The notes beneath the pieces are model-generated. The model was not told the DNA's origin. It did not search any database and saw only the letters and a list, made by a program, of their open reading frames with translations. A DNA stretch of 64,000 nt from Streptomyces sp. ATexAB-D23 (GTDB lineage: Bacteria; Actinomycetota; Actinomycetes; Streptomycetales; Streptomycetaceae), in the NCBI RefSeq assembly GCF_000373645.1, contig NZ_KB892004.1, forward strand, positions 23,967 to 87,966. Direction: 5' to 3'. The translations under genes and the position numbers were made by a program. Shown one piece after another: positions 34,812-43,223 of the stretch. Position 1 is the first letter of the stretch. Each line of letters opens with the position of its first letter.

Positions 34812-34840
34812 GCGGACCGCGCGCCGCGTAGGGTCGGTAT

Positions 34841-35320
34841 ATGGCAATTCCTGACTTCATCCGCGAGATCCGTGCCACCGCCGGGCAGCAGCTGCTCCTG
34901 CTGCCCGGCGTCACCGCCGTCGTCTTCGACGACGAGGGAAGAGTGCTGCTGGGGCGGCGCGCCGACACCGGCAAGTGGTCCGTGATCGGCGGCATCTCGG
35001 AGCCCGGGGAGCAGCCCGCGCAGACGGCGGAGCGCGAGGTGCACGAGGAGACCGCCGTGCACTGTGTCGCGGAGCGGGTCGTCCTCACCCAGGCACTGCC
35101 GCCCCTTCAGTACGCGAACGGGGACCGCTGCCAGTTCCTGGACATCACCTTCCGCTGCCGCGCCACCGGCGGCACGGCCCGGGTCAACGACGACGAGTCG
35201 CTGGACGTCGGCTGGTTCCACGTGGACGCGCTGCCGGAGCTGGCCGAGTTCTCGCTGCTGCGGATCAAGCAGGCGCTGACCGACGGACCCACCTGGTTCG
35301 AGGCCACCGTCCCGCAGTGA
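34841..35320 (+). CDS. NUDIX hydrolase
   Basis: 159 residues. The Nudix box is GGISEPGEQPAQTAEREVHEE followed by TAV, matching G-x5-E-x7-R-E-U-x-E-E-x-G-U except for the last position. It would hydrolyse a nucleoside diphosphate linked to another group; the substrate is not predictable. A TAGGGT hexamer ends 6 bases before the ATG, suggesting a leaderless transcript. A strong terminator follows the stop. Confidence 0.92.
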   Translation: MAIPDFIREIRATAGQQLLLLPGVTAVVFDDEGRVLLGRRADTGKWSVIGGISEPGEQPAQTAEREVHEETAVHCVAERVVLTQALPPLQYANGDRCQFLDITFRCRATGGTARVNDDESLDVGWFHVDALPELAEFSLLRIKQALTDGPTWFEATVPQ

Positions 35321-35326
35321 ACACGA

Positions 35327-35362
35327 GGAGCCGGGCGGACCGCGTACGGTCCGCCCGGCTCC
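35327..35362 (+). terminator. Strong terminator-like stem-loop after the NUDIX gene
   Basis: Perfect 15-base arms (GGAGCCGGGCGGACC and its complement) with a 6-base loop, starting 7 bases after the stop codon and followed by GGGTTTCC. It should stop transcripts from the 33-35 kb genes before the mobile-like element. Confidence 0.75.
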
Positions 35363-35467
35363 GGGTTTCCCACGGACGGTCGGACGGCCCGTGAGAACAG
35401 CCCGGCCGTGACGGCCGGCGGCAGGTGCCAGGAACCGCGCGTGCCGATCAGCGCCATGCCTCGGGCC

Positions 35468-35635
35468 CTAAGGGCTGTCCCGCAATTCCTGGCGGGCGCA
35501 CGACGTCGGCTACGGCACCTCGCCGCGTTGTCGAAACGCCCGAATACATCCAGTATGCGGGCGCCTCTCCGCCTTGCGATGCACCGCATCTGACGCCGCG
35601 CGCTGATCCGCCAGGAATTGCGGGACAGCCCTTAG
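35468..35635. repeat. MITE-like element 1 with 28-bp perfect terminal inverted repeats
   Basis: A 168-bp non-coding element bounded by identical inverted 28-mers (35468-35495 and 35608-35635), beginning CTAAGGGCTGTCCCGCAATT. Inside, a hairpin with CGCCCG-A-ATAC arms encloses a TCCA loop. Element 2 at 40796-40962 has the same layout and a related centre. The right end supplies the TAA stop of the LysR gene. The shape is that of a non-autonomous transposable element; no transposase is in the window. No clear target duplication is visible. Confidence 0.75.
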
Positions 35636-36480
35636 AGACGTGTCGCGGTCCGGACGAGGTCGGCGACGGGCCTGGACCGGCTGTGCGGGGGCCAGGCGAT
35701 GACGGTGGTGACCGCCGGGGCGTCCAGCACGGGCACGGCGGCGAGGTCGTCGGGCAGCTGGGCCCGGCACGACCCCGGTGAGACCGCGCAGGCACGGCCG
35801 AGCGCGACGAGTTGCAGCAGCTGTGCGTGGTCGCGGACCTGTGGGCCGGGGCCGGGCGGGTACGTGCCGTCGGGGGCGGGCCAGCGCGGCAGCGGCAGGC
35901 CCGGCAGGTCCGTGATGTCGGCCAGGCGCACCTGGGCGCGGGCGGTGAGCGGATGCCCGGCCGGCAGAACCGCCACCTGGCCCTCCGTGCCGAGATCCTC
36001 GGTGTCGAACCCGGCCGTCGAGTCGAACGGCCGGTGCAGGAGCGCCACATCGGCCCGGCCCTCGCGCAGGAACCGCTCCTGCTCGGCCGGACCGCACAGG
36101 ATCACTTCGACGGGGACCGCGCCCTCCTCGGCGGCGTACGCGTCGAGCAGTTTCGCCAGCAGCTCGCGGGACGCGCTGGCCTTCGTCACCAGGACCAGGC
36201 CGGCCCCGCCGGTCGCGGAAGGGGCGGCACGGCGAGTCCGGCGCTCGGCGGCGTCGATCGCGTCGAGGGCCGCCCGGCCCTCGGTCAGCAGCACCGAACC
36301 GGCCTCGGTGAGCGTGACGGTGCGGCTCGTCCGGTCCAGCAGCGCAGCGCCGAGCCGCCGTTCGAGCTGCTGGACGGCCCGCGACAGGGGCGGCTGCGCG
36401 ATCCCGAGCCGCTGTGCCGCGCGCCCGAAGTGCAACTCCTCGGCGACGGCCACGAAGTACCGCAGTTCCCGCGTCTCCAT
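35632..36480 (-). CDS. LysR-family transcriptional regulator
   Basis: 282 residues. The N-terminal helix-turn-helix (residues 1-60) reads ELRYFVAVAEELHFGRAAQR and LGIAQPPLSRAVQQLERRLG. The effector domain follows, with GTEGQVAVLPAGHPL and VTTVIAWPPHS near the end. The stop TAA lies inside the right repeat of the mobile-like element, so the last codons may have been replaced by insertion; the protein is slightly short for the family (about 290-310). It is divergent from the SDR gene, which it probably controls through the palindrome between them. Confidence 0.92.
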   Translation of the reverse strand: METRELRYFVAVAEELHFGRAAQRLGIAQPPLSRAVQQLERRLGAALLDRTSRTVTLTEAGSVLLTEGRAALDAIDAAERRTRRAAPSATGGAGLVLVTKASASRELLAKLLDAYAAEEGAVPVEVILCGPAEQERFLREGRADVALLHRPFDSTAGFDTEDLGTEGQVAVLPAGHPLTARAQVRLADITDLPGLPLPRWPAPDGTYPPGPGPQVRDHAQLLQLVALGRACAVSPGSCRAQLPDDLAAVPVLDAPAVTTVIAWPPHSRSRPVADLVRTATRL

Positions 36481-36498
36481 GCGGCCACGCTACCCCGG

Positions 36499-36521
36499 AT
36501 CGATACCCTGCCGGTATCGAT
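36499..36521. promoter_or_regulatory. LysR operator between LysR and SDR genes
   Basis: A perfect palindrome, ATCGATACC and GGTATCGAT around a 5-base centre. It contains the T-N11-A motif of LysR-type operators and lies between the divergent starts at 36480 and 36567. It is the expected site for autoregulation and for control of the SDR gene. Confidence 0.75.
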
Positions 36522-36566
36522 GGCCATCGGATCGGTCTTGGACCCGTGGCGCGGTCCGGAGGCAGC

Positions 36567-37307
36567 ATGGTTCTCATGAGCGAACGAACGACTGCGCTGG
36601 TCACCGGCGCGAACAAGGGAATCGGCTACGAGATCGCCGCGGGCCTGGGCGCCCTCGGCTGGAGCGTCGGCGTCGGCGCCCGGGACGACGGGCGCCGGGA
36701 GGCGGCGGTGGAGCGGCTGCGTGCGGCCGGGGCCGACGCGTTCGGCGTACCCCTGGACGTGACGGACGACGCGAGCGTGACCGCCGCCGCCCACCTCATC
36801 GAGGAACGGGCCGGGCGCCTCGACGTGCTCGTCAACAACGCCGGCATCACCGGCCGGCTGCCGCAGGAGCCCACCCGGATCGATCCCGCCAACATCCGGA
36901 CCGTCGTGGAGACCAACGTGATCGGAGTCGTCCGCGTCACCAACGCGATGCTGCCCCTGCTGCGCCGCGCCGCCTCGCCCCGGATCGTGAACATGTCCAG
37001 CAGCGTCGGCTCACTCACCCGGCAGTCGGGAACCGCCACCGAGACGACGACGGGCCCGGTGGCCGCCGCGTACGCGCCGTCGAAGACGTTCCTGAACGCG
37101 GTCACCGTGCAGTACGCCCGGGAGCTGAGGGACACGAACATCCTGATCAACATGGGCTGCCCCGGCTTCGTCGCGACCGACCTCAACGGCTTCCGCGGGG
37201 TGCGCACCCCCGAACAGGGCGCGGCGATCGCCATCGAGCTGGCGACCCTGCCCGATGACGGCCCGACCGGGGGGTTCTTCGAGGACGCGGGCGTCGTGCC
37301 CTGGTGA
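36567..37307 (+). CDS. Short-chain dehydrogenase/reductase (SDR)
   Basis: 246 residues from ATG 36567, with GGAGG just upstream; ATG 36576 is the alternative. The classical SDR marks are present: TALVTGANKGIGYEIA (nucleotide-binding glycine motif), LDVLVNNAGITGR, IVNMSSSVG and a catalytic tyrosine in AAYAPSKTFLNA, followed by GCPGFVATDLNGF. It probably reduces a ketone with NADPH; the substrate is not known. It shares a promoter region with the LysR gene. Confidence 0.92.
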   Translation: MVLMSERTTALVTGANKGIGYEIAAGLGALGWSVGVGARDDGRREAAVERLRAAGADAFGVPLDVTDDASVTAAAHLIEERAGRLDVLVNNAGITGRLPQEPTRIDPANIRTVVETNVIGVVRVTNAMLPLLRRAASPRIVNMSSSVGSLTRQSGTATETTTGPVAAAYAPSKTFLNAVTVQYARELRDTNILINMGCPGFVATDLNGFRGVRTPEQGAAIAIELATLPDDGPTGGFFEDAGVVPW

Positions 37308-37383
37308 AGCGCGGTGCCCGGCGGCCCTCACCCGCCCGGACCACCGGCTGCTTGACCTTCCTCGTGCGGGGTAGCGAAGTGGC

Positions 37384-39345
37384 ATGGTCACTGACAACGC
37401 ATCCCCTGCCGAGAGCGGTTACGTACAGCCCGAGATCGACGTACGGGCCCTGACCGAGGTGCTCGACGGCGAGTACGCCGGGATCCGCGACCTCGTCCGG
37501 ACCAATCTGACGGCGTACGCCTCCGTCCTGGAGGAGGCCGAGGAGCTCGGCATCGACGCGTATCGCGAACGGGTGCGCGACATCGTGGTCGAGATGGCCG
37601 CGACCGGGCAGACCGGGATGGGCTTCCCGGGCGAGTACGGCGGGGGCGGCGACATCGGGGCCTCGATCGCCGCGTTCGAGACGCTGGCCTTCGGGGACCT
37701 GTCCGTCCTGGTGAAGGTCGGTGTGCAGTTCGGGCTCTTCGGCGGCGCCATCCTCCACCTGGGGACCCGGCGCCATCACGACGCCTATCTGCCGGACCTG
37801 ATCACCGGCCGCCTGATGGGCTGCTTCGCGATGACCGAGACCGGGCACGGCTCCAACGTGCAGGCGCTCGGCACCGTCGCGACGTACGACGCCGCCGCCC
37901 AGGAGTTCGTCATCACCACCCGGGGTGAGGAGGCGGGCAAGGACTACATCGGCAACGCGGCCCGCCACGCGGAGCTGGCCGTCGTCTTCGCCCAGCTGGA
38001 GGTGGGCGGGAAGGGCGAGGGGGTGCACGCGTTCGTCGTGCCGGTCCGGGACGGGGGCGAGGTGGTGCCCGGTGTCCGGATCGAGGACGACGGCCGCAAG
38101 ATGGGCCTCAACGGGGTGGACAACGGCCGCATCCGGTTCGACGGTGTGCGGGTGCCGCGTGAGGCGCTGCTCAACCGGTTCGCCGACGTCACCCCCGAAG
38201 GCGCCTACGAGAGTCCGATCGAGAATCCCGGCCGGCGATTCTTCACCATGCTCGGCACGCTGGTGCAGGGCCGCGTCAGTGTCGCGGGGGCCGGGGTCGG
38301 CGCCGCCAAGGTGGCCCTGACCATCGCCACGAAGTACGCCGTGCGGCGCCGGCAGTTCGCCGCGGCCCCGGACGCGGACGAGCAACTGCTCCTCGACTAC
38401 GGACTGCACCAGCGCCGGCTGCTGCCCCTCCTCGCGCGTACGTACGCGCTGCACTTCGCGCAGGACGTCGTGCGCACCCAGCTGCACGACGTCTTCTCCG
38501 GCACCGAGGACGACGCGCACGCCCGGCGCCTGCTGGAGTCACGGGCCGCCGGCACCAAGGCGCTCGCCACCTGGCACGCCACCCGGGTCGTCCAGGAGTG
38601 CCGCGAGGCGTGCGGCGGGGCCGGCTACCTCAGCGTCAACCGGTTCGCCGCCCTCAAGGCCGACAGCGACATCTTCACCACCTTCGAGGGGGACAACCAC
38701 GTCCTGCTCCAGCTCGTGGCGAAGGGCCTGCTCACCCACTACGCGAGCGAGTTCGAGGACCTGGACCAGCTGGGTACGGTCCGTCATGTCGCCTCGCTCG
38801 CCGTCGAGACGGTGCTGGAGAAGACGTCGGCCCACAAGCTGTTCGAGCGGGTACGCGACCTGCTGCCCGGTGGCGACGAGTGGGACCGCGAAGCCGGTCT
38901 GCTCGACCCGGAGTACCAGCTCGCGATGGTCCGCTTCCGCGAGGAGCACATGCTCGCCGGTGTCGCCCGCCGGCTCAAGCGCGGCATCGACGACCGGCGC
39001 GACCCGGGCGCCGTCTTCTCCCAGGTGCAGGACCACGTGATCGCACTCGCCCGCGCGCACGTCGAGCGGCTGGTGCTGGAGGCGTTCACCGACAAGGTGC
39101 GCGGACTCCCCGAGGGCGGCAACAGGACGGCGCTGGGCCTGCTGTGCGACCTGTTCGCCCTGTCCACGATCGAGGCGGACCGCGCGTGGTTCATGGAACA
39201 CGGCCGCCTGACCGTCCAGCGCTCCAAGGCGATCAGCCGCGAGGTGAACGACCTCTGCCGCAAGGTCAGGCCCCTCGCCGTCGACCTGGTCGACGCCTGG
39301 GGCATTCCGCCCGAGATGCTGCGCGCGCCGGACCTGTTGGGCTGA
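37384..39345 (+). CDS. Acyl-CoA oxidase/dehydrogenase
   Basis: 653 residues, the length of acyl-CoA oxidases rather than of ordinary dehydrogenases (about 380). Visible are MGFPGEYGGGGDIGASI, the FAD-binding CFAMTETGHGSNVQAL, GVKV-like YAVRRRQFAAAPDADEQ, REACGGAGYLSVNRF and the CoA/FAD motif FEGDNHVLLQLVAKGLL. The long C-terminal helical domain is complete. It would oxidise acyl-CoA at the alpha-beta bond, using O2 or an electron carrier. It does not sit in an operon with other beta-oxidation genes. Confidence 0.92.
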   Translation: MVTDNASPAESGYVQPEIDVRALTEVLDGEYAGIRDLVRTNLTAYASVLEEAEELGIDAYRERVRDIVVEMAATGQTGMGFPGEYGGGGDIGASIAAFETLAFGDLSVLVKVGVQFGLFGGAILHLGTRRHHDAYLPDLITGRLMGCFAMTETGHGSNVQALGTVATYDAAAQEFVITTRGEEAGKDYIGNAARHAELAVVFAQLEVGGKGEGVHAFVVPVRDGGEVVPGVRIEDDGRKMGLNGVDNGRIRFDGVRVPREALLNRFADVTPEGAYESPIENPGRRFFTMLGTLVQGRVSVAGAGVGAAKVALTIATKYAVRRRQFAAAPDADEQLLLDYGLHQRRLLPLLARTYALHFAQDVVRTQLHDVFSGTEDDAHARRLLESRAAGTKALATWHATRVVQECREACGGAGYLSVNRFAALKADSDIFTTFEGDNHVLLQLVAKGLLTHYASEFEDLDQLGTVRHVASLAVETVLEKTSAHKLFERVRDLLPGGDEWDREAGLLDPEYQLAMVRFREEHMLAGVARRLKRGIDDRRDPGAVFSQVQDHVIALARAHVERLVLEAFTDKVRGLPEGGNRTALGLLCDLFALSTIEADRAWFMEHGRLTVQRSKAISREVNDLCRKVRPLAVDLVDAWGIPPEMLRAPDLLG

Positions 39346-39374
39346 GCCGAAGCGGGCAGTGGCCCGCCGGCCGT

Positions 39375-39563
39375 TCACCAGCGCGGGGTGCGCACCGCCG
39401 GAGGGCCGTCGTCGCCCCGCAGTGGGCGCGGGGGCTGGTTGAGGATGTCGCGGGCCGTACTGCCGTCGCCGCCGGGCGGGGGCCGGCGGCGACGGGCCCG
39501 CCCGCCGAGAAGGAAGGCCGCGCGGCCGAGGAGCAGGGCGAGTGTCCCTTTGGTCCGTTCCAC
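39375..39563 (-). CDS. Small basic peptide, candidate product of a LuxR-controlled gene
   Basis: 62 residues from GTG 39563, with GGAAGGA 7 bases upstream. It has a hydrophobic N-terminal stretch (GTLALLLGRAAFLLGG), then an RARRRRPPPGGDGS block and a Pro/Arg-rich end ...PPAVRTPRW. It is unlike anything I know. It is divergent from the LuxR-type gene, and a direct repeat CATCTG lies between them (39602 and 39617). It could be a secreted small peptide or a chance frame. Confidence 0.45.
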   Translation of the reverse strand: MERTKGTLALLLGRAAFLLGGRARRRRPPPGGDGSTARDILNQPPRPLRGDDGPPAVRTPRW

Positions 39564-39601
39564 GGTGTTTCCTTCCAGGGGGTCTGGGAATATCCACCGC
39601 G

Positions 39602-39622
39602 CATCTGAACAATAGACATCTG
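39602..39622. promoter_or_regulatory. CATCTG direct repeat between small-peptide and LuxR genes
   Basis: Two copies of CATCTG spaced 15 bp apart (39602-39607, 39617-39622) flank a TATTGT that reads as a -10 on the minus strand at 39610-39615. It is a plausible binding site for the divergent LuxR-type protein. Confidence 0.4.
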
Positions 39623-39664
39623 TACGGGCCGGGCGGAGCCATCGGAAGCTGACGAGGGGGTCGG

Positions 39665-40729
39665 GTGGGCGGCATCGGTGAGGGTGACGGCCGGTCGACG
39701 GGCCCGCGCGAGCAGACGGCGGGGACGGCGCCGAAGGCACAGCTGTCCGAGGACGCCGTCCGGGTGTTCCGCTGGGTGAGCGACCAGGGCTCGTGCGACG
39801 TGCGCACCGTGGGCGCGATGCTGGGCCTGCCGGAGAACTGCGCGGCATCGGCGGTGCGGACCCTGACCGACCTCCTGCTGCTGAGGCATGTGCCCGAGGA
39901 CCCCGACCGGCTGGTGCCGGTGGCCCCGGACGCGGCCATCGCCGCGCTCATCGCACCGAAGGAGGCGGGGCTGCGCCGGCAGCTCGCCGAGATCGACCAG
40001 CTCCGCGGCGAGCTGGCGCTCCTGACTCCGCTCTACACGGAGGGCCGGCGAAGATGGCAGGGGCGGCCGGCGCTGACGGAGGTCACGGACCTGAAGACCG
40101 TCGTCGGCATGATCACCGAGGCGACCATGCGATGCCGCCGCGAAGTGCGCACCTGCCACCCCGGCGGGGGCCGCTCCCCGGCTCTCCTGGAGCAGGCCTT
40201 CGTTCGGGACCGGGACATGCTGCGCAGAGGAGTGCGGATGCGCACGCTGTACCAGCACACGGCCCGCTACCACCTGCCCACCCAGGAGTACGCGCGGCGG
40301 ATGACCGCCGAGGGGGCCGAGATCCGGACGCTGAGCGAACTGTTCGGCAGGATGGTGGCCTTCGACGGGGAGACGGTGTTCATCCCGCACCAGGACGACC
40401 TGGACGCGGCCATCGTCATCCACGACCCGTCCACGGTGGCGTACCTGTGCACGACCTTCGACCACGCCTGGTCGCTCGCGGAGCCCTACCAGCCGGCGTG
40501 GACGGAGAGTTCGGCGCGCGACGAGGTGAAGCAGGCCATCGTGCGCCTGCTGGCCGAGGGCATGAAGGACGAGATGGTGGCCCGGCGGCTGGGGATGTCG
40601 CTGCGCACCTGCCGCAAGCACATAGCCGAGATCATGGAGCAACTGGGCGCGGCCAGCCGCTTCCAGGCCGGATATCTCGCCCGCGTGCAGTCCTCCGGCC
40701 CGGCCGCCACGGCCCCGGGAACCGCCTGA
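39665..40729 (+). CDS. LuxR-type regulator with N-terminal TrmB-like HTH
   Basis: 354 residues from GTG 39665. The N-terminus (40-90) has a winged-helix-like segment AVRVFRWVSDQGSCDVRTVG. The middle resembles the phospholipase-D-like sensor fold of TrmB-type proteins. The C-terminal LuxR helix-turn-helix reads VKQAIVRLLAEGMKDEMVAR and LGMSLRTCRKHIAEIMEQLG. Similar two-HTH proteins often accompany Streptomyces specialised-metabolite genes. It may activate the divergent small-peptide gene, or be an outlier of the RiPP locus that begins downstream. Confidence 0.8.
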   Translation: MGGIGEGDGRSTGPREQTAGTAPKAQLSEDAVRVFRWVSDQGSCDVRTVGAMLGLPENCAASAVRTLTDLLLLRHVPEDPDRLVPVAPDAAIAALIAPKEAGLRRQLAEIDQLRGELALLTPLYTEGRRRWQGRPALTEVTDLKTVVGMITEATMRCRREVRTCHPGGGRSPALLEQAFVRDRDMLRRGVRMRTLYQHTARYHLPTQEYARRMTAEGAEIRTLSELFGRMVAFDGETVFIPHQDDLDAAIVIHDPSTVAYLCTTFDHAWSLAEPYQPAWTESSARDEVKQAIVRLLAEGMKDEMVARRLGMSLRTCRKHIAEIMEQLGAASRFQAGYLARVQSSGPAATAPGTA

Positions 40730-40795
40730 GCGCCCCGGCGGCGCCCCCGGCGCCGCGCCGGAGGGATCCCGCCCCGGGATCTTCCGGACACGGCC

Positions 40796-40962
40796 CGGGG
40801 CCGGTCCGGCGGATCTTCGCGGGCCCGCGACGCCTGGCACGCACTCTCGCCGCACGCCCGAATCACCCAAGTACGTCCAGTACGAGGGCGATTCGGGCGC
40901 ACGCAGATAGCACGCACCGGACGCCGCGGGCTGATCCACGAGGATCCGCCGGACAGGCCCTA
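40796..40962. repeat. MITE-like element 2 with imperfect terminal inverted repeats
   Basis: About 167 bp. The ends match as imperfect inverted repeats around an identical 12-base core GTCCGGCGGATC and its complement. The centre has a perfect 10-bp hairpin (CGCCCGAATC) enclosing a second one (GTAC, GTCCA). Ends differ from element 1, but the layout, the CGCCCGAAT arm and the TCCAGTA loop are shared. Its right end CCCTAG supplies the TAG stop of the SARP-type gene at 40960. Confidence 0.65.
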
Positions 40963-42828
40963 GCACCGCGTGTCCCTCGCGCTCGCCTGCTCCCGGGCGA
41001 ACAGCAGGGTCAGCCAGGGGAGTTCGTACCGCACACACTCCTCGGCCGCCTCGGTGTGCGCGGTCACCTCGGGGCAGGGCGGCGGGGGCAGGACGCCGAC
41101 ATCGATCAGGTTCTCCAGGGCCCGTTGCGCGGCCCGGCCCTCCATGCCCAGGGCGCGGGCCGCGGTGGGGAGGGAGAAGGCCGGGTCCGGCAGCGCCGCC
41201 AGGGCGTCGAGGGTGTCGCGGGCGGGCAGGGGCAGCCGGGCCCAGGTGCCCGCGAGCCGGGTGCGGACCCCGACACCGCCGGACGCCAGCTCGTCCAGGG
41301 CCTCCGCCGGGTGCTCCAGCCGGTCCGCGTACTGGCCGAGCGGCATGTGGCGCAGCACGCAGAGGCGGTTGCCGGCCGCGCGCAGGGCGAACGGAAGCAG
41401 CCCGGTGGCGGCGACGATACGTGCGGCGGCGGCCGGTTCGGCGGCCACCCGGGTCCGGCCGATGATCCCGCCGAGCAGGCCCAGGGCCTCGTCGGGGGAG
41501 AGCGGCGGGAGTTCCGTCCGGTGCGCGGCCTCCAGACCGGGCAACCGGCTCCGGGAGGTGACCAGCGCGGCGGTGGGACCCGAGGGCGGCAGCAGCGGGC
41601 CGAGGGCGGCGGCGTCCGGAGCGTCGTCCAGGACCAGCAGGATCCGGCGCCCGGACAGCCAGGACCGCCAGGCGGTCGCGGCCTCCTCCCGGCCGGCCGG
41701 CAGGCGCTCCGTACAGCCCAGGGCGCGGGCCAGCTCCGCCAGCACCGAGGCCCACGGGCGTACGGAACCGTCCTCGGCGCAGAGCCGGGTGGCGACCACG
41801 CCGTCCGGGTAGTGGGCGGCGAGGCGGTGCGCCACGTGCACCGCCAGAGCCGTCTTGCCGACGCCGGCCGGTCCGGTGAGCAGTACCGGCGGGCCGCCCT
41901 CGCCGCCCAGCCGCGCGGCGACCGCCTCCGCCTCCCGCGCCCGCCCGGTGAAGTCGGCGAGGCCGGGCGGCAGCAGCCGGGGCCCGGTGGCACCGCCGCC
42001 CGGCCGTGGCGGGGCGGCATCCGCGAGCACGGCGCGGTAGGCGCCCCGCACCGCAGTGCCGGGCTCCAGCCCCAGCTCGCGGGAGAGCTGCTGCCGGCAG
42101 TCGTCGTACGCGGCCAGCGCCTCCGTGCGGCGGCCGACCCGGTGCAGCGCGGTGATCTGGGCGGCGCGCAGCCGCTCCCGCAGCGGGTGGCGGGCGACCA
42201 TCTCGTCCACGGTGTCGGCGACCGCGGCCGCGTCACCCGTCTCCAACTGCGCCTCCGCCCACGCCTCGTACACCGCGAGCCGGCGCACATGGCGGCGTGC
42301 GACGGCGGCGCGCAGCACATCGGCGCGGCCCGCGAGATCGCTGAAGGGCTCATGCCGCCACAGGTCGAGTGCCTGGCGGTAGAACCGGGCGGCGCGGCTC
42401 GGGGCGCCCGCACGCACCTCGGCGTCACCGCGGCGGGCCAGTTCCTCGAAGCGCAGGCTGTCGCACTCGTCGGCGCCCAGATGCAGGACGTAACCGCCGG
42501 GACCGTGGTGCAGCCGGCCCAGATCGTCGGGGTCCAGGACCCGCCGCAGCGTCGACACGTACACCTGGAGGTTCTTGCGGGCCGTGCGCGGCGGGTCGTC
42601 CGGCCAGACCGCGTCGGTCAGTTCCTCCAGGGAGACCGGCGCGTTCGGCCGGGTCAGCAGGACCGCCAGGACCAGACGCTGCTTCAGCGGGCCGAGCGGC
42701 AGCGGAAGCCCGTCACGGGTGGCGCGCAGCGGGCCGAGCAGGTCGATCCGCAGACGCGCGCCGGCGCGTTCTCCCGCCGCCCCGGACTCCGCCTCCCCGG
42801 GGCGGGTTTCCGCAAAGGTATCCGTCAT
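40960..42828 (-). CDS. SARP/AfsR-type regulator with NB-ARC ATPase
   Basis: 622 residues from ATG 42828 (GAGGA upstream). Residues about 25-120 form the SARP DNA-binding wing (RIDLLGPLRATRDG, KQRLVLAVLLTRPNAPVSLE, DAVWPDDPPRTARKNLQVYV), followed by the bacterial transcriptional activation domain (to about 275). An AAA/NB-ARC module then has Walker A LLTGPAGVGKTALAVHV and Walker B RRILLVLDDAP. It lacks the long TPR tail of AfsR. It lies at the edge of the RiPP locus, whose promoters carry SARP-type repeats. Its stop codon comes from element 2, so it may be shortened at the C-terminus. Confidence 0.88.
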   Translation of the reverse strand: MTDTFAETRPGEAESGAAGERAGARLRIDLLGPLRATRDGLPLPLGPLKQRLVLAVLLTRPNAPVSLEELTDAVWPDDPPRTARKNLQVYVSTLRRVLDPDDLGRLHHGPGGYVLHLGADECDSLRFEELARRGDAEVRAGAPSRAARFYRQALDLWRHEPFSDLAGRADVLRAAVARRHVRRLAVYEAWAEAQLETGDAAAVADTVDEMVARHPLRERLRAAQITALHRVGRRTEALAAYDDCRQQLSRELGLEPGTAVRGAYRAVLADAAPPRPGGGATGPRLLPPGLADFTGRAREAEAVAARLGGEGGPPVLLTGPAGVGKTALAVHVAHRLAAHYPDGVVATRLCAEDGSVRPWASVLAELARALGCTERLPAGREEAATAWRSWLSGRRILLVLDDAPDAAALGPLLPPSGPTAALVTSRSRLPGLEAAHRTELPPLSPDEALGLLGGIIGRTRVAAEPAAAARIVAATGLLPFALRAAGNRLCVLRHMPLGQYADRLEHPAEALDELASGGVGVRTRLAGTWARLPLPARDTLDALAALPDPAFSLPTAARALGMEGRAAQRALENLIDVGVLPPPPCPEVTAHTEAAEECVRYELPWLTLLFAREQASARDTRC

Positions 42829-42950
42829 ATTTTCCTCAACCCCTTCCCCAGCCGGTGTCGTCGGAGTTCGGGGAGCAGAGAACAATGGCGTGCACGAAAG
42901 CCTCCGGGGAGCGGTCGGGGGGGTGAGCGAATCCGCGAGGAGCCGTGAAT

Positions 42951-42980
42951 ACGGCGGGAATACGATGGAATTCCCGCCGT
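42951..42980. promoter_or_regulatory. 11-bp-arm inverted repeat between divergent genes
   Basis: ACGGCGGGAAT and ATTCCCGCCGT are perfect complements around an 8-base centre. It lies about 125 bp upstream of the SARP gene and 245 bp upstream of the radical SAM gene. It may be an operator or a bidirectional insulator; no regulator is assigned. Confidence 0.5.
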
Positions 42981-43144
42981 TCTTCACAGCATGGTCACAA
43001 GCCGGGGGCGCGGCCATGGGCTTGAGGATGGCTCAAGGTGCATGCAGCAACACACCCGCCGGGACGAAGGGTGGACAAGCCCCATAGCGGGGTGAAACGG
43101 CCGGCCGGCCGCACGGGCGGACGGCCCCGCTCCCGTACCGGCTC

Positions 43145-43187
43145 CGAACCGGACCCCAACCACTGCCGAACCGGCGCCGCGCACGCT
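43145..43187 (+). promoter_or_regulatory. SARP-type heptad repeats and -10 of the radical SAM operon
   Basis: Three heptads at exact 11-bp steps: CGAACCG (43145), CCAACCA (43156) and CGAACCG (43167). Eight bases later is the -10-like CACGCT (43182-43187). SARP proteins bind such repeats, usually 8 bp upstream of a -10. The same arrangement occurs at the precursor and P450 promoters. Confidence 0.75.
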
Positions 43188-43223
43188 GGCGCCGCATGCC
43201 CAGGTGACCGAGGAGGTGACGCG

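Larger units (their letters stand above)
42829..43223. other. Regulatory region between SARP gene and radical SAM operon
   Basis: 395 bp without a gene. It holds an 11-bp-arm inverted repeat (42951-42980), a short one CTTGAG/CTCAAG (43021-43037) and the SARP-type heptad repeats at 43145-43173 upstream of the radical SAM gene. No small gene is convincing here. Confidence 0.7.

Noticed and set aside
40796..40962. Possible structured RNA gene inside element 2
   Set aside because: The hairpins belong to a repeat element with terminal inverted repeats. No conserved RNA family feature or promoter is seen.
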